Of a stretch of 64,000 nucleotides of DNA, positions 49,890 to 60,931 are shown piece by piece; the first letter of the stretch is position 1, and the number at the start of each line of letters is the position of its first letter. The position numbers and the translations under genes were made by a program. Source of the stretch: Ridgeia piscesae (lineage: Eukaryota; Annelida; Polychaeta; Sabellida; Siboglinidae); assembly GCA_025642075.2 (NCBI GenBank), contig JAODUO010000952.1, positions 62,001 through 126,000 on the forward strand, in the 5' to 3' direction. The notes under the pieces are model-generated. The model ran no database searches, was not told where the DNA came from, and saw nothing but the letters and a program-made list of their open reading frames with translations.

Positions 49890-51349
49890 AAGACTGAACA
49901 TCATTTAGAAATCTTCACTGTGGACGCCGTCTGCAAGCGGCATGCGGAGGATGGGTTGGTTCTCCCGACGTATGTGCGGCGTCTTCACAACACATGATGT
50001 TGACAATCTGGACAGCAACAAGACAGGCAACTTGTCACGTGGTGAATTCCATGGGACATATATTACTGTGACTAATCACCTCTCGAAGGAGAACTCTGGC
50101 ATTCGACAACCACCAATCATACTTGATCACAATACCAAGTCAAAACCCAAGCTACCTGACATATACATTATTGTTCCTCTTGTTGTAATAAAGAAAGATG
50201 ATGTCTTCGTTCCCAGAAGTGGCGATGGACATGTCCGACCAACAAACAATCTAGTCCACAGTGCTAAAGTCAAAGATGAAGCGTGGGTATCACATGTTGC
50301 AGAAGTGGTGCAGAAGGGTGAGCTGATGAAGGGCGATGTGATCACGTGGGCAGGGTTCAACTCTCAGATCTGATGAGTCCATCAAGCCCCAAGCAGAGAT
50401 TGGTATCCTCCCTTTATTTCCAGATAAGGCTGCCTCTCCATCTATGATGAAACATACCATGGAGATAGTCAAAGAAAATACAGAGTTTATCAACGCTGGT
50501 CAGACCCCAGTGCTTGGCGCCGATCAACCACTCTACCCCATATGCAAACAGCTGCCGTGGCAGTTTCCTGAGAGCCTGGGCGAGGATAAGTTTGTTATGC
50601 AGCTGAGAGCGTTGCATATGGAGGATAGGTGCCAGCTTATGTTGGGACATATGCTACGAGGGTCTGGCTGGGACACTGCTCTTGCTCATGCAGACGTTCT
50701 CTCTTCTGGCCGTGCTCAGTCTGCACTGAATGACCACCACATCAAGCGTACACGCTATGCACATCAAGTATCTCTCGTCTCTCCGTCTGTGCTGAAGATA
50801 AATGCATATTCGCAGTACTCGTCCAATGTGAAGGGGCCTACAGAGTCTTTTGAGATGTGGAACAAACGTGAATCTTCTGAAGTCCACATGTTCAAGTATT
50901 GGTCGTTAGTGATAGAGCTTGAGCAACTGATGTGCCGCTTTGTGCGCTCTTTGAGAGAAGATGACTTCCTTCTCTATGTCCAGGTGTGTGACGAGCTTTG
51001 TGCATGGTTCTTTGTTTTGGACCTCACCAACTACGCCCGGTGACTGCCAATTCACGTCAGAGACATGGTCGAGCTCACTGTGAAGCATCCAGCAGTGTAC
51101 GAAGAGAACCTCAAGGGGAACTTCGTTGTCCAAAAACCCTGTCGTAAATTTAGCCTAATTGCAAAAGATCAATCCCACGAGCAGACGAACAAAGTACTCC
51201 AAGGAAATGGCGGAGCGTCTGACCTATATGACGACACAGATGCTATAGCATTGTACATGTTAGCTGGTCTGGATTGCGTGAGAATGATTGAAGAGTTTGA
51301 GAGGGTTAACAAGCTTCCACTGGAATCAACTGGAGCAAATGATCTTTGA
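49890..51349 (+). pseudogene. Decayed multicopy (mobile-element-type) ORF
   Basis: Three plus-strand pieces follow one another: 49890-50373 (EIFTVDAVCKRHAEDGLVLP, VFTTHDVDNLDSNKTGNLSR, GEFHGTYITVTNH, KKDDVFVPR), 50374-51043 after a one-base shift near 50368 (IGILPLFPDKAASPSMMKHT, LCAWFFVLDLTNYAR), and 51044-51349 in the same frame after a TGA where family members read Trp (LPIHVRDMVELTVKHPAVYE, FSLIAKDQSHEQTNKVLQGN, GGASDLYDD, MLAGLDCVRMIEEFE). The combination NYARWxPIHxRDM, FSxxxxDQxHEQxNxxxxGxGG and AGPExxRxxEEFE is one I recall from a very abundant, unnamed invertebrate protein family linked to transposons. Function is unknown and this copy is broken. Confidence 0.6.
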
Positions 51350-52990
51350 ATCTAGTCGAATGCGGTTCTCTACCGGAACATGGACGTCCTATGTCTGACA
51401 TCATTGTCTTGTATAGTTCTCGAAATGCAGATAACTTGAAGACCTCAGTACGAGAGTCATCAACAAATGTCTTAAATGCGAAATTATCATATGTAATTCA
51501 CTTCAAAACATCAAAATAACACCAGAAATGGACTCCCCATACTCAAAACAAAAACAAAAAAGTGGTGTCATTCATGGTTGTACTACTTTTGGTTCTCAAG
51601 TTATGACAGCGGCCTACTCCGGAAGGCGACCATCTCGGATTTGCCCAATATGGCCGCCACAGCTGAAGCCCAGCTTGGCTTCCTCGAGAAATTGGCGTGT
51701 TATGGTCATGTCTACCCCTGGTCCAAAATTGGTGCTTGTAGAACGATTTGAACAATGATGGTGTTTTTGAAGATTAAGCCCCCTGACTATAACGCGCATC
51801 TCTGACAGGTTTACACATCTTCGCGCGCCAGGGGTCGCTGCAGCTGATTACATCAGTACCAGCGTACAAATCCCTTTTCAAAACTCCTGTTTTAACATCC
51901 GCCTTTGAAATAACTCACAAGTAGCGTGGTCGGCTTCTGGTCATGTGATATAATTTTGGATTATTTCAGCCACACGTCGCTCATGTTACATGCAATGTTT
52001 AAGATGCAAAATCGGTAATTATATTGGGATTTCCACCAGTCGTGTGTCCGACTTCTATTTGGGACATGTATTTGTGCTGTTTCTACGGTTGACGCAGCAG
52101 CGACTGGCGGAGGCAACAGCTATAAATTTAAAGTTCGACGCCGGTCACTTCCACGGTTTGCGGAGACAATCAGCCAGGGTTACCGTAACGCAACGCAGCG
52201 ACTCTTGGCTTGAGAGGATGGTTTTAATGTATCGAGCTGAAATTTTGCTGGCGATCTACTCGGCCAATTGCGTTGGTTCGTAGAAATCTATTATGTCGCA
52301 GACCAAACATGCCAACACTCATTGGCACATTTCACAATAATTGGCTATAATATATTTAAAATGATATTGTAGGCTTAAGTAGTTGAAGGAACGTGCAACC
52401 ATAACGTTAAAAAGCCCTCAAAATCCCACATACCATTCCTTATAGTATATTGTCACACGCAGATGTTTGTTTAATTTGTATGAATGTTATACACCTTAAA
52501 ACTATCTTCAAAACGTAAATTTTAATTGACTATGGGCGCTGCCATTGTTGCCCAATTCACGAGAAATTCACGAGGAGTAACGCGATAGAATGCGTGATTG
52601 TGACGTAGACTGTCCACCACACTCAGCAATGCAGGCGGTGCATAATGAATAACAGTAGCGCAACGACGTGGTTTATGTTGCTTATATAAATCTACCATTA
52701 GCAAAATACTTTTGCTTTTTTATCCTACGGGTGAGATTCTTCCAGATTCGAAATGGGAAAAAATTCAAGTGAAGCGCGGACTTATGTGACTACAGTGTAT
52801 ATAGATTAAAGACCTGTGCGGGACATGTTTTGGCCGCGGGGTGCCTGCGGGCACGGATTTTTGTATTTGTTGTAGACCGGGGCGAGTGCGGGCTCGGATT
52901 TTTAGACCGAGCAAGGCTGTATTTTTATAGGTCACCATTTACTGAAATGTTGGAATTTTGTGTGCTAGTTAGTTGGGGATTACTAGATTG
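51350..52990. other. Intergenic, nothing recognised
   Basis: GC content rises around 51.6-52.3 kb (CCAATATGGCCGCCACAGCTG), but the ORFs (51528-51758, 51990-52283 and reverse shadows) match nothing I know. Confidence 0.35.
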
Positions 52991-52993
52991 TCC

Positions 52994-52995
<2 letters not shown>

Positions 52996-53037
<42 letters not shown>

Positions 53038-53156
53038 GCGTGTGCGTGTGCGTGTGCGTGTGCGTGTGCGTGTGTGTGGAGAGAGAGCGTGTGTTGTGTG
53101 CGTGCGTGCGTGTGCGTGTGTGTGGGAGAGAGAGCGTGTGTGTGTCCGTGCGTGCA

Positions 53157-53190
<34 letters not shown>
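52996..53190. repeat. (TG)n/(TGCG)n compound microsatellite
   Basis: TG dinucleotides pass into GTGTGC and GCGT repeats, interrupted twice by GAGAGAGAGCGTGTGT. All ORFs across it are artefacts. Confidence 0.97.
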
Positions 53191-53191
<1 letters not shown>

Positions 53192-53199
53192 CATTGGCA

Positions 53200-54190
53200 G
53201 TTAACGCATCAGTTAGACAAGTATGTTATGATATATTTGGAGAGTGCAGATTGGAGACTGGAGACCATACCACTTGGCATCAGCAGATGGCGTGCTTACT
53301 GTTGACAACTTACTGCGGAGCGGGGGTGAGCCAAGTTACTGTGGGGCGGGCTACGGGCTGATTTGTAACATGCGGGGCTGGTTGCGAGTCAAATGGCGTA
53401 GTTGCCGGGCGGGTTCAGATTTCCGGCCTGCGCGTGGCTTTAATATTTGGATCTGGTTTTCATTAATTTCCATCACCACATTCTTGTGGCGTAACATATA
53501 GTCGCCAAAGTGGTTTAAGGCACTGTATTACTACGCTGCATAATAAACATGATATAAATACAAAAAACGTGTGTTTTACGGCAGGAAAATACAATTCCAT
53601 ATTGGCCATTTTGGATGTAATCATGGCGGCCTACATTGGTACAATTTCAGATGGACAACAGAACAGCTACAACTAAAAAACTAACTATACATAAGCCTAC
53701 AGCTGATTGGTCTAGGGCTATATGAGTATTATTATAGCGGTTTATTATTATTATTTGAAATACAATTTTTTTAGTCACCTGTCCGTACTTTTAAAAAGGA
53801 ATATATAGTTCGATGACAGCGTGCCGCATTAAGCGCCTCGTGTAGACTATACGTAGCCTATGTACCTACTGGGCAGGTCAGTTTGGCAGTGGGTAGGATG
53901 TTAACGGAATTGGGGCGTGTTTAGCGACAACACCTGGCAGACCGGGAAGTAACGTCTGTACGGCATTGCGTCACCGCCCTTAAGAATCGAGTTCCCCCAT
54001 GCCGTCATGAGAGAATGACACGTCTGTGGCCAGCGGCAATGAGTCCGAGACTCTATGGAATATACATTACGTCACCGGCGCGTGTCACGAGTGAACAGGT
54101 TATGCGTTCCATTACGTCTTCGGAAACTAACGTTGACGTTGTCGCCGTCCAGTGTATTTTCTTTTCGGGGTCCATAACGAAGAAAACTTC
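53200..54190. other. Intergenic, upstream of the 11-mer repeat gene
   Basis: Nothing coding is supported. GC-rich patches at 53330-53450 and 53930-54130 may be part of the promoter region. Confidence 0.35.
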
Positions 54191-54191
54191 T

Positions 54192-54200
54192 TATATAAAA
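54192..54200 (+). promoter_or_regulatory. TATA box of the 11-mer repeat gene
   Basis: TATATAAAA in CTTCTTATATAAAACGG. A transcription start is expected about 30 bp on, leaving a leader of roughly 215 nt before the ATG at 54444. Confidence 0.5.
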
Positions 54201-54443
54201 CGGAGTCGTGCAGAGGTGTGCGTGGATAGCCACCAACATTGTATGTCGCTATACGTATAATTTATTTAGTGGAGTGAACTGACGCATCGTGGATTGTGCA
54301 AAATACAAGACGATTTTTTTTATGTTCGCTCAATGTCGAATGTGTGGACATACAGTGTGTAGATGTTTCCTTTGTTCGTTTGGAAACAATGAAATTACAA
54401 AGTATCATCAACATTAAGGTACCGTGTTTGTCGTTGTATTATA

Positions 54444-55337
54444 ATGGCTACACCTTTTTCTAAACGTAATCTTGACCAGCGTTTAGAGCAAATAGGACGA
54501 AATATGACTAACGAGACCGAGCATGTAGGACGGGGTATAGCTGACGAGAGCGAAAAATTAGGACGGAGTACAGTTGATGAGAGCGAGCAAGTAGGACCGA
54601 GTACAGTTGATGTGAGCGAGCAAGTAGGATGGAGTACAGTTGATGAGAGCGAGCAAGTAGGACGGAGTACAGTTGATGAGAGCGAGAAAGTAGGACGGAG
54701 TACAGTTGATGAGAGCGAGCAAGTAGGACCGAGTACAGTTGATGTGAGCGAGCAAGTAGGACGGAGTACAGTTGATGAGAGCGAGAAAGTAGGATGGAGT
54801 ACAGTTGATGAGAGCGAGCAAGTAGGACCGAGTACAGTTGATGTGAGCGAGCAAGTAGGACGGAGTACAGTTGATGAGAGCGAGAAAGTAGGACGGAGTA
54901 CAGTTGATGAGAGCGAGCAAGTAGGACCGAGTACAGTTGATGAGAGCGAGCAAGTAGGACCGAGTACAGTTGACGAGAGCGAGCAAGTAGGACCGAGTAC
55001 AGTTGATGAGAGCGAGCAAGTAGGACGGAGTACAGTTGATGAGAGCGAGCAAGTAGGACGGAGTACAGTTGATGAGAGCGAGAAAGTAGGACCGAGTACA
55101 GTTGATGAGAGCGAGCAAGTAGGACCGAGTACAGTTGATGAGAGCGAGCAAGTAGGACGGAGTACAGTTGATGAGAGCGAGCAAGTAGGACCGAGTACAG
55201 TTGATGAGAGCGAGCAAGTAGGACCGAGTACAGTTGATGAGAGCGAGCAAGTAGGACCGAGTACAGCTGATGAGAGCGAGCAAGTAGGACCGAGTACAGT
55301 TGATGAGAGCGAGCAAGTAGGCCCGGAGTACAGTTGA
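54444..55337 (+). CDS. 11-residue repeat protein (DESEQVGxSTV type), unrecognised, ended by a frameshift
   Basis: The ATG is in ATAATGG context. The N-terminus MATPFSKRNLDQRLEQIGRN passes through diverged 11-mers (TNETEHVGRGIA, DESEKLGRSTV) into near-identical units DESEQVG(R/P)STV. The gradual decay of the repeat toward the N-terminus suggests expansion inside a pre-existing coding sequence. At 55322-55327 the text GGCCCGG has one base more than GGACGG, and the frame then stops 11 bases later. The protein has no Cys or aromatic residues in the repeat, is strongly acidic and is likely disordered or helical. Eleven-residue periodicity is known in LEA proteins, synucleins and perilipins, but no homology to these is claimed. 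No signal peptide or membrane segment is seen. Confidence 0.5.
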   Translation: MATPFSKRNLDQRLEQIGRNMTNETEHVGRGIADESEKLGRSTVDESEQVGPSTVDVSEQVGWSTVDESEQVGRSTVDESEKVGRSTVDESEQVGPSTVDVSEQVGRSTVDESEKVGWSTVDESEQVGPSTVDVSEQVGRSTVDESEKVGRSTVDESEQVGPSTVDESEQVGPSTVDESEQVGPSTVDESEQVGRSTVDESEQVGRSTVDESEKVGPSTVDESEQVGPSTVDESEQVGRSTVDESEQVGPSTVDESEQVGPSTVDESEQVGPSTADESEQVGPSTVDESEQVGPEYS

Positions 55338-56135
55338 TGAGAGCGAGCAAGTAGGACCGAGTACAGTTGATGAGAGCGAGCAAGTAGGACCGAGTACAGT
55401 TGATGAGAGCGAGCAAGTAGGACGGAGTACAGTTGATGAGAGCGAGCAAGTATGACCGAGTACAGCTGATGAGAGCGAGCAAGTAGGACGGAGTACAGCT
55501 GATGAGAGCGAGCAAGTAGGACCGAGTACAGTTGATGAGAGCAAGCCAGTAGGACCGAGTACAGCTGATGAGAGCGAGCAAGTAGGACGGAGTACAGCTG
55601 ATGAGAGCGAGCAAGTAGGACCGAGTACAGCTGATGAGAGCGAGCAAGTAGGACCGAGTACAGTTGATGAGAGCAAGCAAGTAGGACCGAGTACAGCTGA
55701 TGAGAGCGAGCAAGTAGGACGGAGTACAGCTGATGAGAGCGAGCACGTAGGACCGAGTACAGTTGATGAGAGCGAGCAAGTAGGACGGAGTACAGTTGAT
55801 GAGAGAGAGCAAGTAGGACCGAGTACAGTTAATGAGAGCGAGCAAGTAGGACGGAGTACAGTTGATGAGAGCGAGCAAGTAGGACCGAGTACAGTTGATG
55901 AGAGCAAGCAAGTAGGACCGAGTACAGTTGATGAGAGCGAGCAAGTAGGACGGAGTACAGCTGATGAGAGCGAGCAAGTAGGACCGAGTACAGTTGATGA
56001 GAGCGAGCAAGTAGGACGGAGTACAGTTGATGAGAGCGAGCAAGTATGACCGAGTACAGTTGATGAGAGCGAGCAAGTAGGACCGAGTACAGCTGATGAG
56101 AGCGAGCAAGTATGACCGAGTACAGTTGATTTAGC
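54505..56135 (+). repeat. 33-bp tandem array, about 48 units
   Basis: The unit is GATGAGAGCGAGCAAGTAGG plus ACCGAGTACAGTT (33 bp), with variants ACGG/ACCG, GTT/GCT, GAGAAA/GAGCAA and GATGTGAGC. The first 24 or so units contain no in-frame stop. After the insertion at about 55325 the array continues, but GTATGACCG variants near 55451, 56045 and 56112 put TGA into the original frame. Beyond the last unit that frame reads VDLAKFRVYYF then TAG at 56157. The 533-residue minus-strand ORF over the array is an artefact. Confidence 0.95.
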
Positions 56136-56159
56136 AAAATTCCGAGTGTACTATTTCTA

Positions 56160-57505
56160 GTGTAAACAAGGATCTTAGACAATTCGAACTCCGGAGTGTG
56201 CCAACTGAACGCGCGTTCGTATAGTTCGTGCTTGCACTAAGTGTACTCTGTAGTCTGTGTACACAATATCGTGTGTACAGATCATGGCTTTCATGCCATC
56301 TATTGTGTAGGTGAAGAACAACGTGGCGTACAGGATGGCACAAAGCAATACTCTCAGTCCGCAGAAATCGCAGAAGGTATATATCACATATAATCCAGAT
56401 TTCATATTCATTATGTCATTTGAATAAACCAATAACTGTCCATATTATAACGTTTATTTGCCAGCAGTCACCTGCACATCGTTGCGTACGCGACGATTTG
56501 TTTAAGGTACCAATTTACAAAAGGCTGTCACTATACCAAACAATTTGCGGGCTGTTTGAAGTTTCGGTGTCAAAACATGTCCACATGAATGGAAAAGAAT
56601 GAAAACATAAAGTAAAATTCTAATTGTTAACCCTTGATTGGGACCAATCGATGCAAACTCAAAAATCTCACTCATTTATGTTTCTACTAATATATGAAAA
56701 TACACATGAGGTTTTGCTTCCTATAGGATAAACAAGACTATACTATAGAAATGTGTTCGTTTCTTGCAAATGTGATCGTTTCTTGCATTTTCGTTTCATT
56801 CTACTATTATTTTCAAAAGAAACCAACATGTGTTTGTTCTCGTCAAGTCTGTGTTAGATATACGAAGGTCGCAGGCGTGTCCACGATTATTAACGTTTTC
56901 TGGGCGGTTAACGTTTCCATAGCTATTAACGTTTGGTAAACACTTTGTTACATACGAATTTCAAAATAAACGTATGCTTTAATCTCATATTCTTCACGAC
57001 ACATTATAAATGATACTCAAGTGTAATTTTAAAAGTATGTTTTCTTCATACTAACATAATTATTATGACAATGCCTACTGTGTCTGGGTGTCTGTAGAGC
57101 ACTGCACACCTTGTGTTCTCAGTTCCAGTCAAACATATTTCTTTCATGCTCTGGCAACATGCATAGGTTTGTGCAACTTTTATGTTGATAAGAAAAGATA
57201 ATTTAACACACATTAAAAACTAACAATACAGTTTTCCTAGATTAAAATATAACAATCTTTTCATAGATTAAAGTATAACAATCTTTTCATAGATTAAAGT
57301 ATAACAATACATACAACAACGCACTCAAGCTCAATTCTGTCAAAACCATTTAAGCGGTAACACTAATAATTCTCAGTTTCGCATTGCAAAAAAAACACGG
57401 CAAGTCGCACGATATCTAAGAAAATTCCAATATCTAGCTAGTTTAGCATGCTCCTAGATGGAAACTACCATGTTCGAACTGAGTGTAATAGCATCGGATA
57501 GGATG
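56160..57505. other. Intergenic between the repeat gene and Gsx
   Basis: No gene is supported. A weak exon-like segment ends at CGCAGAAG followed by GTATAT near 56378 but has no clear acceptor. Three tandem copies of ATAACAATCTTTTCATAGATTAAAGT lie at about 57245-57310. Confidence 0.35.
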
Positions 57506-57539
57506 TTTTTATTTACAAACCATAGCGACAGCGATGAAG

Positions 57540-58009
57540 TCAAGTGTGCGTCATGTCATGGTGTCGCGTTCCTTTGCTGATATCTTGTTCTTTGAAGCTT
57601 TCATTTGTGCAACTTTCTAACTCGGCTTTGCAATCACAGTTCAACCTGTCACTTTTATCAGAGGCGCTCGCGTCCTCTCTACACGAGTCCTCGTGCTCAT
57701 GCGCAGTCTGCGCGTGTTTCACAGCACAGCCACGCGCACATGTGCACAGATCGCGTCGCTCCATGGCTGTCTCCTTTTTGTTTTTAACTCTCCGATTTTG
57801 GAACCAAATCTTCACTTGTTTTTCGGACAGATGCAAGTAGTTTGCAATTTCGATGCGTCGCAACCTCGACAAGTATTTGTTTGCCGCGAACTGTCGTTCC
57901 AACTGAAGCAGTTGTCTACTCGTGAATGCTGTGCGCATGCGTTTCGAGCTACTGGAACTGATGTGGTCGTTTACTTCCGGTGACAATTGGAAATTTGAAG
58001 CATCACTAC
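57540..58009 (-). CDS. Gsx: Gsx exon 3 (homeobox)
   Basis: The acceptor TTCTGCAG precedes 58009. It starts [15 protein letters not shown], then a Ser run and the full homeodomain, and ends at the TGA covering 57540. AATAAA on this strand at 57513-57508 could be the polyadenylation signal, which would give a very short 3' untranslated region. Confidence 0.92.
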
Positions 58010-59403
58010 CTGCAGAAGACGCATCATACTCAGTGAGTATTAGGTTTCGATAAACAGTCGTACACAAACAAAACTATATAAAGTATTTAGTCAATAAGCA
58101 GAATTACACATTTCTTTAGCAGAAACAAACTTAAAATATGTTGAGTTTTTTGTGTTTCTACGCATGGTGCGTGCCTGTTGACCAAATTGCAATTCAAGTT
58201 TTACGTGGCTAAACCAGCACACCACACCACACGTATCTCACGCAAATGTAAGCTGTAATGAAACCGTCAAGGACGAGCGCATTTATCACTCAGTTGATCC
58301 ACAGTTTCAACGGGTGAACAAACAAACGTAAGTCATAAAACATGCAGAATTACCGATATCACAAATCCTATTGATAAATCGGTAGCCAATCTCAAGAGAG
58401 CGAATGTACCTATATAATTATATATAATCTGCCAGACAGCTGCCACAGGCGGCGTGTTATATAATATACATCACTCGTACCTGAATATGATGTCCGCGGT
58501 GACTGCGGGTCGGGAACAGTCAAGAGAGGTTGTCCAAATGTTGCCGTCATGGGAACATGTCGGGGCATCGGCGCCATCCGCGTCAGCATCACGGGCTGTC
58601 GGAGGGAGGGAAGCAACCGCATGCTGTCGTGCCCCACCCGCGACGTTGTCACAGGTGCAGGCAGTATCGGGGTCGGAAAACTGGGCAAAACCACGGGGAA
58701 CGGAGGCGGACCGACACACACAGGGCAGCAGACGACAGGGTTGACGAGGTGAGGGTTGTAGGCGCGGGGAAGCGACAGCGGCTTACGCTGCATGTTTTCT
58801 GAAAGCCAGTGAATACAGAATACAGAGACTCTAAAACGATCGCAACATTATAGCGTCGATTGATTAAGGTGAGACGAACATAGAAATGGAACTACAATAG
58901 CACATCAGCTCGTCTATTATTTCCTGTGCTCCTGAGGATGATAATATTTTATTATAGAAACTTGATACATACATTAAGAGGTACTTATATTGAAATCGCT
59001 ATTGTTTATATAATTAGGGTATAAAGCCACTGGTGGGTAATGTACCTTCCTTCGAATACATGTAATGATGGAAATCGTGTAATTACAATAGAATTAGTTA
59101 ACTGCTTTTATGAACATAATTTAAATTAATTAAAATTGCCACAAAGAGTATTAATTATGTAGCTAATACTTACAACAGCATAATTACAATGCACTGATGT
59201 TGCTATATAATTTCATAGTTTAACACTTCATATCGAATTGAATTTTGATATTGGTACAATGCTGGCATGGCTTGGAGTTCATTATTTCTAATGAACACCC
59301 TTATCACAACTGATGGAAATTATATTCTTTACAATGTTATACATATACAGAATAACTGTATGTTCTTGTATATGCATACTGGTCAATGTGTATGTCCGTC
59401 AGC

Positions 59404-59470
<67 letters not shown>

Positions 59471-59750
59471 GATTTATATATACAGATACAACGATCTCAA
59501 GTATAATTGTATATAATTATAATGCAACACAACATAATTGCTTACCTGAAACGGTTTGCGAGTGACAGAAAGAGCGAGTAAACGACGGACGGCACGGCTG
59601 GAGGTGCCAAGGTTGAGTGTGTCTAATTTCCGAGAGAGAGGCTTCCCTTCCAGCGTCTTCTCTTAGTCCTGCCGTTAATCCCTGGGTTGAAGATCCATCC
59701 GACAACTTGCCCGTCATCATGAGGGAATCGACGAAAAATGATCGCGACAT
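57540..59750 (-). CDS. Gsx: Gsx ParaHox homeodomain transcription factor, three exons
   Basis: Joined minus-strand exons 59750-59546, 58798-58481 and 58009-57540 give 330 residues, with both introns in phase 1. The N-terminus [15 protein letters not shown] matches the Gsx-specific start (MxRSFxVDSLI). Exon 2 holds [14 protein letters not shown], equivalent to the FCVCPLCV motif of Gsx proteins. The homeodomain (196-255) opens [20 protein letters not shown] and has [19 protein letters not shown] and [15 protein letters not shown], with W48, F49, Q50, N51 and R53 intact. The Cys-containing tail ([12 protein letters not shown]) recalls the GCKC of vertebrate Gsx. Gsx acts in the nucleus, patterning anterior neural and gut-related tissue in animals. 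Substitutions R11, Q15, Q19, K24 and N36 depart from the usual Gsx sequence. No Xlox or Cdx is in the window. Confidence 0.92.
58481..58798 (-). CDS. Gsx: Gsx exon 2
   Basis: The acceptor is CACTGGCTTTCAG and the donor ATTCAG followed by GTACGAGT. It is Pro-rich ([20 protein letters not shown]) and closes with [12 protein letters not shown], the counterpart of the (P)DPRxFHC stretch that precedes the intron in other Gsx genes. Confidence 0.88.
58799..59545 (-). other. Gsx intron 1, with (TA)n
   Basis: A 747-bp phase 1 intron. It contains the (TA)n microsatellite at 59406-59466. ORFs across it are artefacts. Confidence 0.85.
59406..59466. repeat. (TA)n microsatellite in Gsx intron 1
   Basis: About 60 bp of pure TA. 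Confidence 0.97.
59546..59750 (-). CDS. Gsx: Gsx exon 1
   Basis: 68 codons plus one base. The ATG at 59750 has A at -3. The exon encodes the conserved [10 protein letters not shown] start and a Ser/Thr-rich segment, and ends TTTCAG followed by GTAAGC, a near-perfect donor. Confidence 0.88.
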
Positions 59751-59790
59751 TATGGAATGAAGAATTGTGAATTTAGTTTTAGGTAAACAA

Positions 59791-59813
59791 TAATGGCTAA
59801 TTAATGGTAATTA
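59791..59813 (-). promoter_or_regulatory. Cluster of homeodomain-type TAAT sites upstream of Gsx
   Basis: TAATGGC, TAATTAATGG and TAATTAG lie within 23 bp, 41-63 bp upstream of the Gsx start codon. TAATTA cores are typical Hox/ParaHox binding sites, so auto- or cross-regulation is possible. In AT-rich DNA some would occur by chance. Confidence 0.4.
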
Positions 59814-60845
59814 GTCGGGTGAACAGTGTTCCATGTTTCCTCGGGAGCGCTCCAAGTGCCATCTCCCGTTGCAGGCGGTCGAACTCTATTTGTAGGGGCG
59901 CCGTGCTCAGTCACGCGTGACCGCGCCACGGGGGTTCTTCCGTAGCATCATCATCATTGTATGCCAGACGACGCGTGCCCCGGTGACAGTTTTGTGTCAC
60001 CATCGTGTCGCCAACTCGTCACTGGCGACGGTATCACTCATGGCTGACACAGCGCCATTGTCATTCACCCCCGGATTAACGGATTAGTCATAATCAGTTT
60101 GCGCCATCACATACGCCGTTCCTGGGCACTTTTGTGCATACTGTTTACTCAGTAACCGAGCCACGTGCCGAAAACCAACGAGGCGAAAAATGAGTGGCGA
60201 TAAATGTCTGCCCGCCCTTGAGTCGGTCGAATGACAAAATGATCGGCCGGCAAACATGAACGCTGGTGTTACGTCGCCAAGACTGATTAGCTTTGAACGA
60301 ACTGCGACCTGATGAATTGATTCCAGCGCAATATGTAGATTATATTTTAGTTATCCGTCGATGGCAAAGCGTCGGCGAATACGGACTAATCAATTAGTTT
60401 TTCACAGATGGGTGATTTCTGACATAAACGAGGCTTGCGTTATGACAATAGAGTGCCGACCAGCTTACACTCATTAATCTTGGCACCTCTTCCACATTAT
60501 GGCTGTCCATCACAACAAACATGTTTTTCTTCTCGTAATGGATGAATGCATTCAATACTAAAATGTAATGTTGTTATGCGGAGTGGATGGAATGACTGAT
60601 CACGCTAAGCCATGTCGTTCTTTTATGCCGTCCGTTATTATGCACTCAAATCACGATCACTTACATGCTAATAGTCAACTATATATCTCTCATAGTGTCG
60701 AATCCTTAATGGTAGATTGATCAGCACGTACGTTAACCCAAATGTCCTAATATTGCGTGCGCAGCGCTGAGAGAAACCGTTAGTTCGGTTAGCTAAGAAC
60801 AACACGATCCTTATTTGCATGGTAATCGAAATACAAACTAGCAAC
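59814..60845. other. Gsx 5' flanking region
   Basis: Non-coding on both strands as far as I can read. It is GC-richer than average from 59830 to 60240 and has further ATTA-containing words, as expected for promoter/enhancer DNA of a developmental gene. Confidence 0.4.
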
Positions 60846-60846
60846 G

Positions 60847-60847
<1 letters not shown>

Positions 60848-60928
<81 letters not shown>
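60848..60928. repeat. (TA)n microsatellite
   Basis: About 80 bp of pure TA. The mirrored YIYIYI ORFs on both strands are artefacts. Confidence 0.97.

Positions 60929-60931
<3 letters not shown>

Noticed and set aside
52830..53361. Several ORFs of Cys/Val or His/Thr repeats
   Set aside because: Translations of a (TG)n/(TGCG)n microsatellite.
54508..56109. 533-codon minus-strand ORF (SYLLALINCTR repeats)
   Set aside because: It is the reverse reading of a 33-bp array whose length is divisible by 3. It has no independent start context and changes repeat register midway.
57544..57983. Plus-strand ORFs over the Gsx homeobox
   Set aside because: Antisense of a clear homeodomain exon.
57540..59750. 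Calling the homeobox gene a Hox or Xlox gene
   Set aside because: The [10 protein letters not shown] start, the CCPVCV motif and the [13 protein letters not shown] helix are specific to Gsx. There is no YPWM hexapeptide before the homeodomain.
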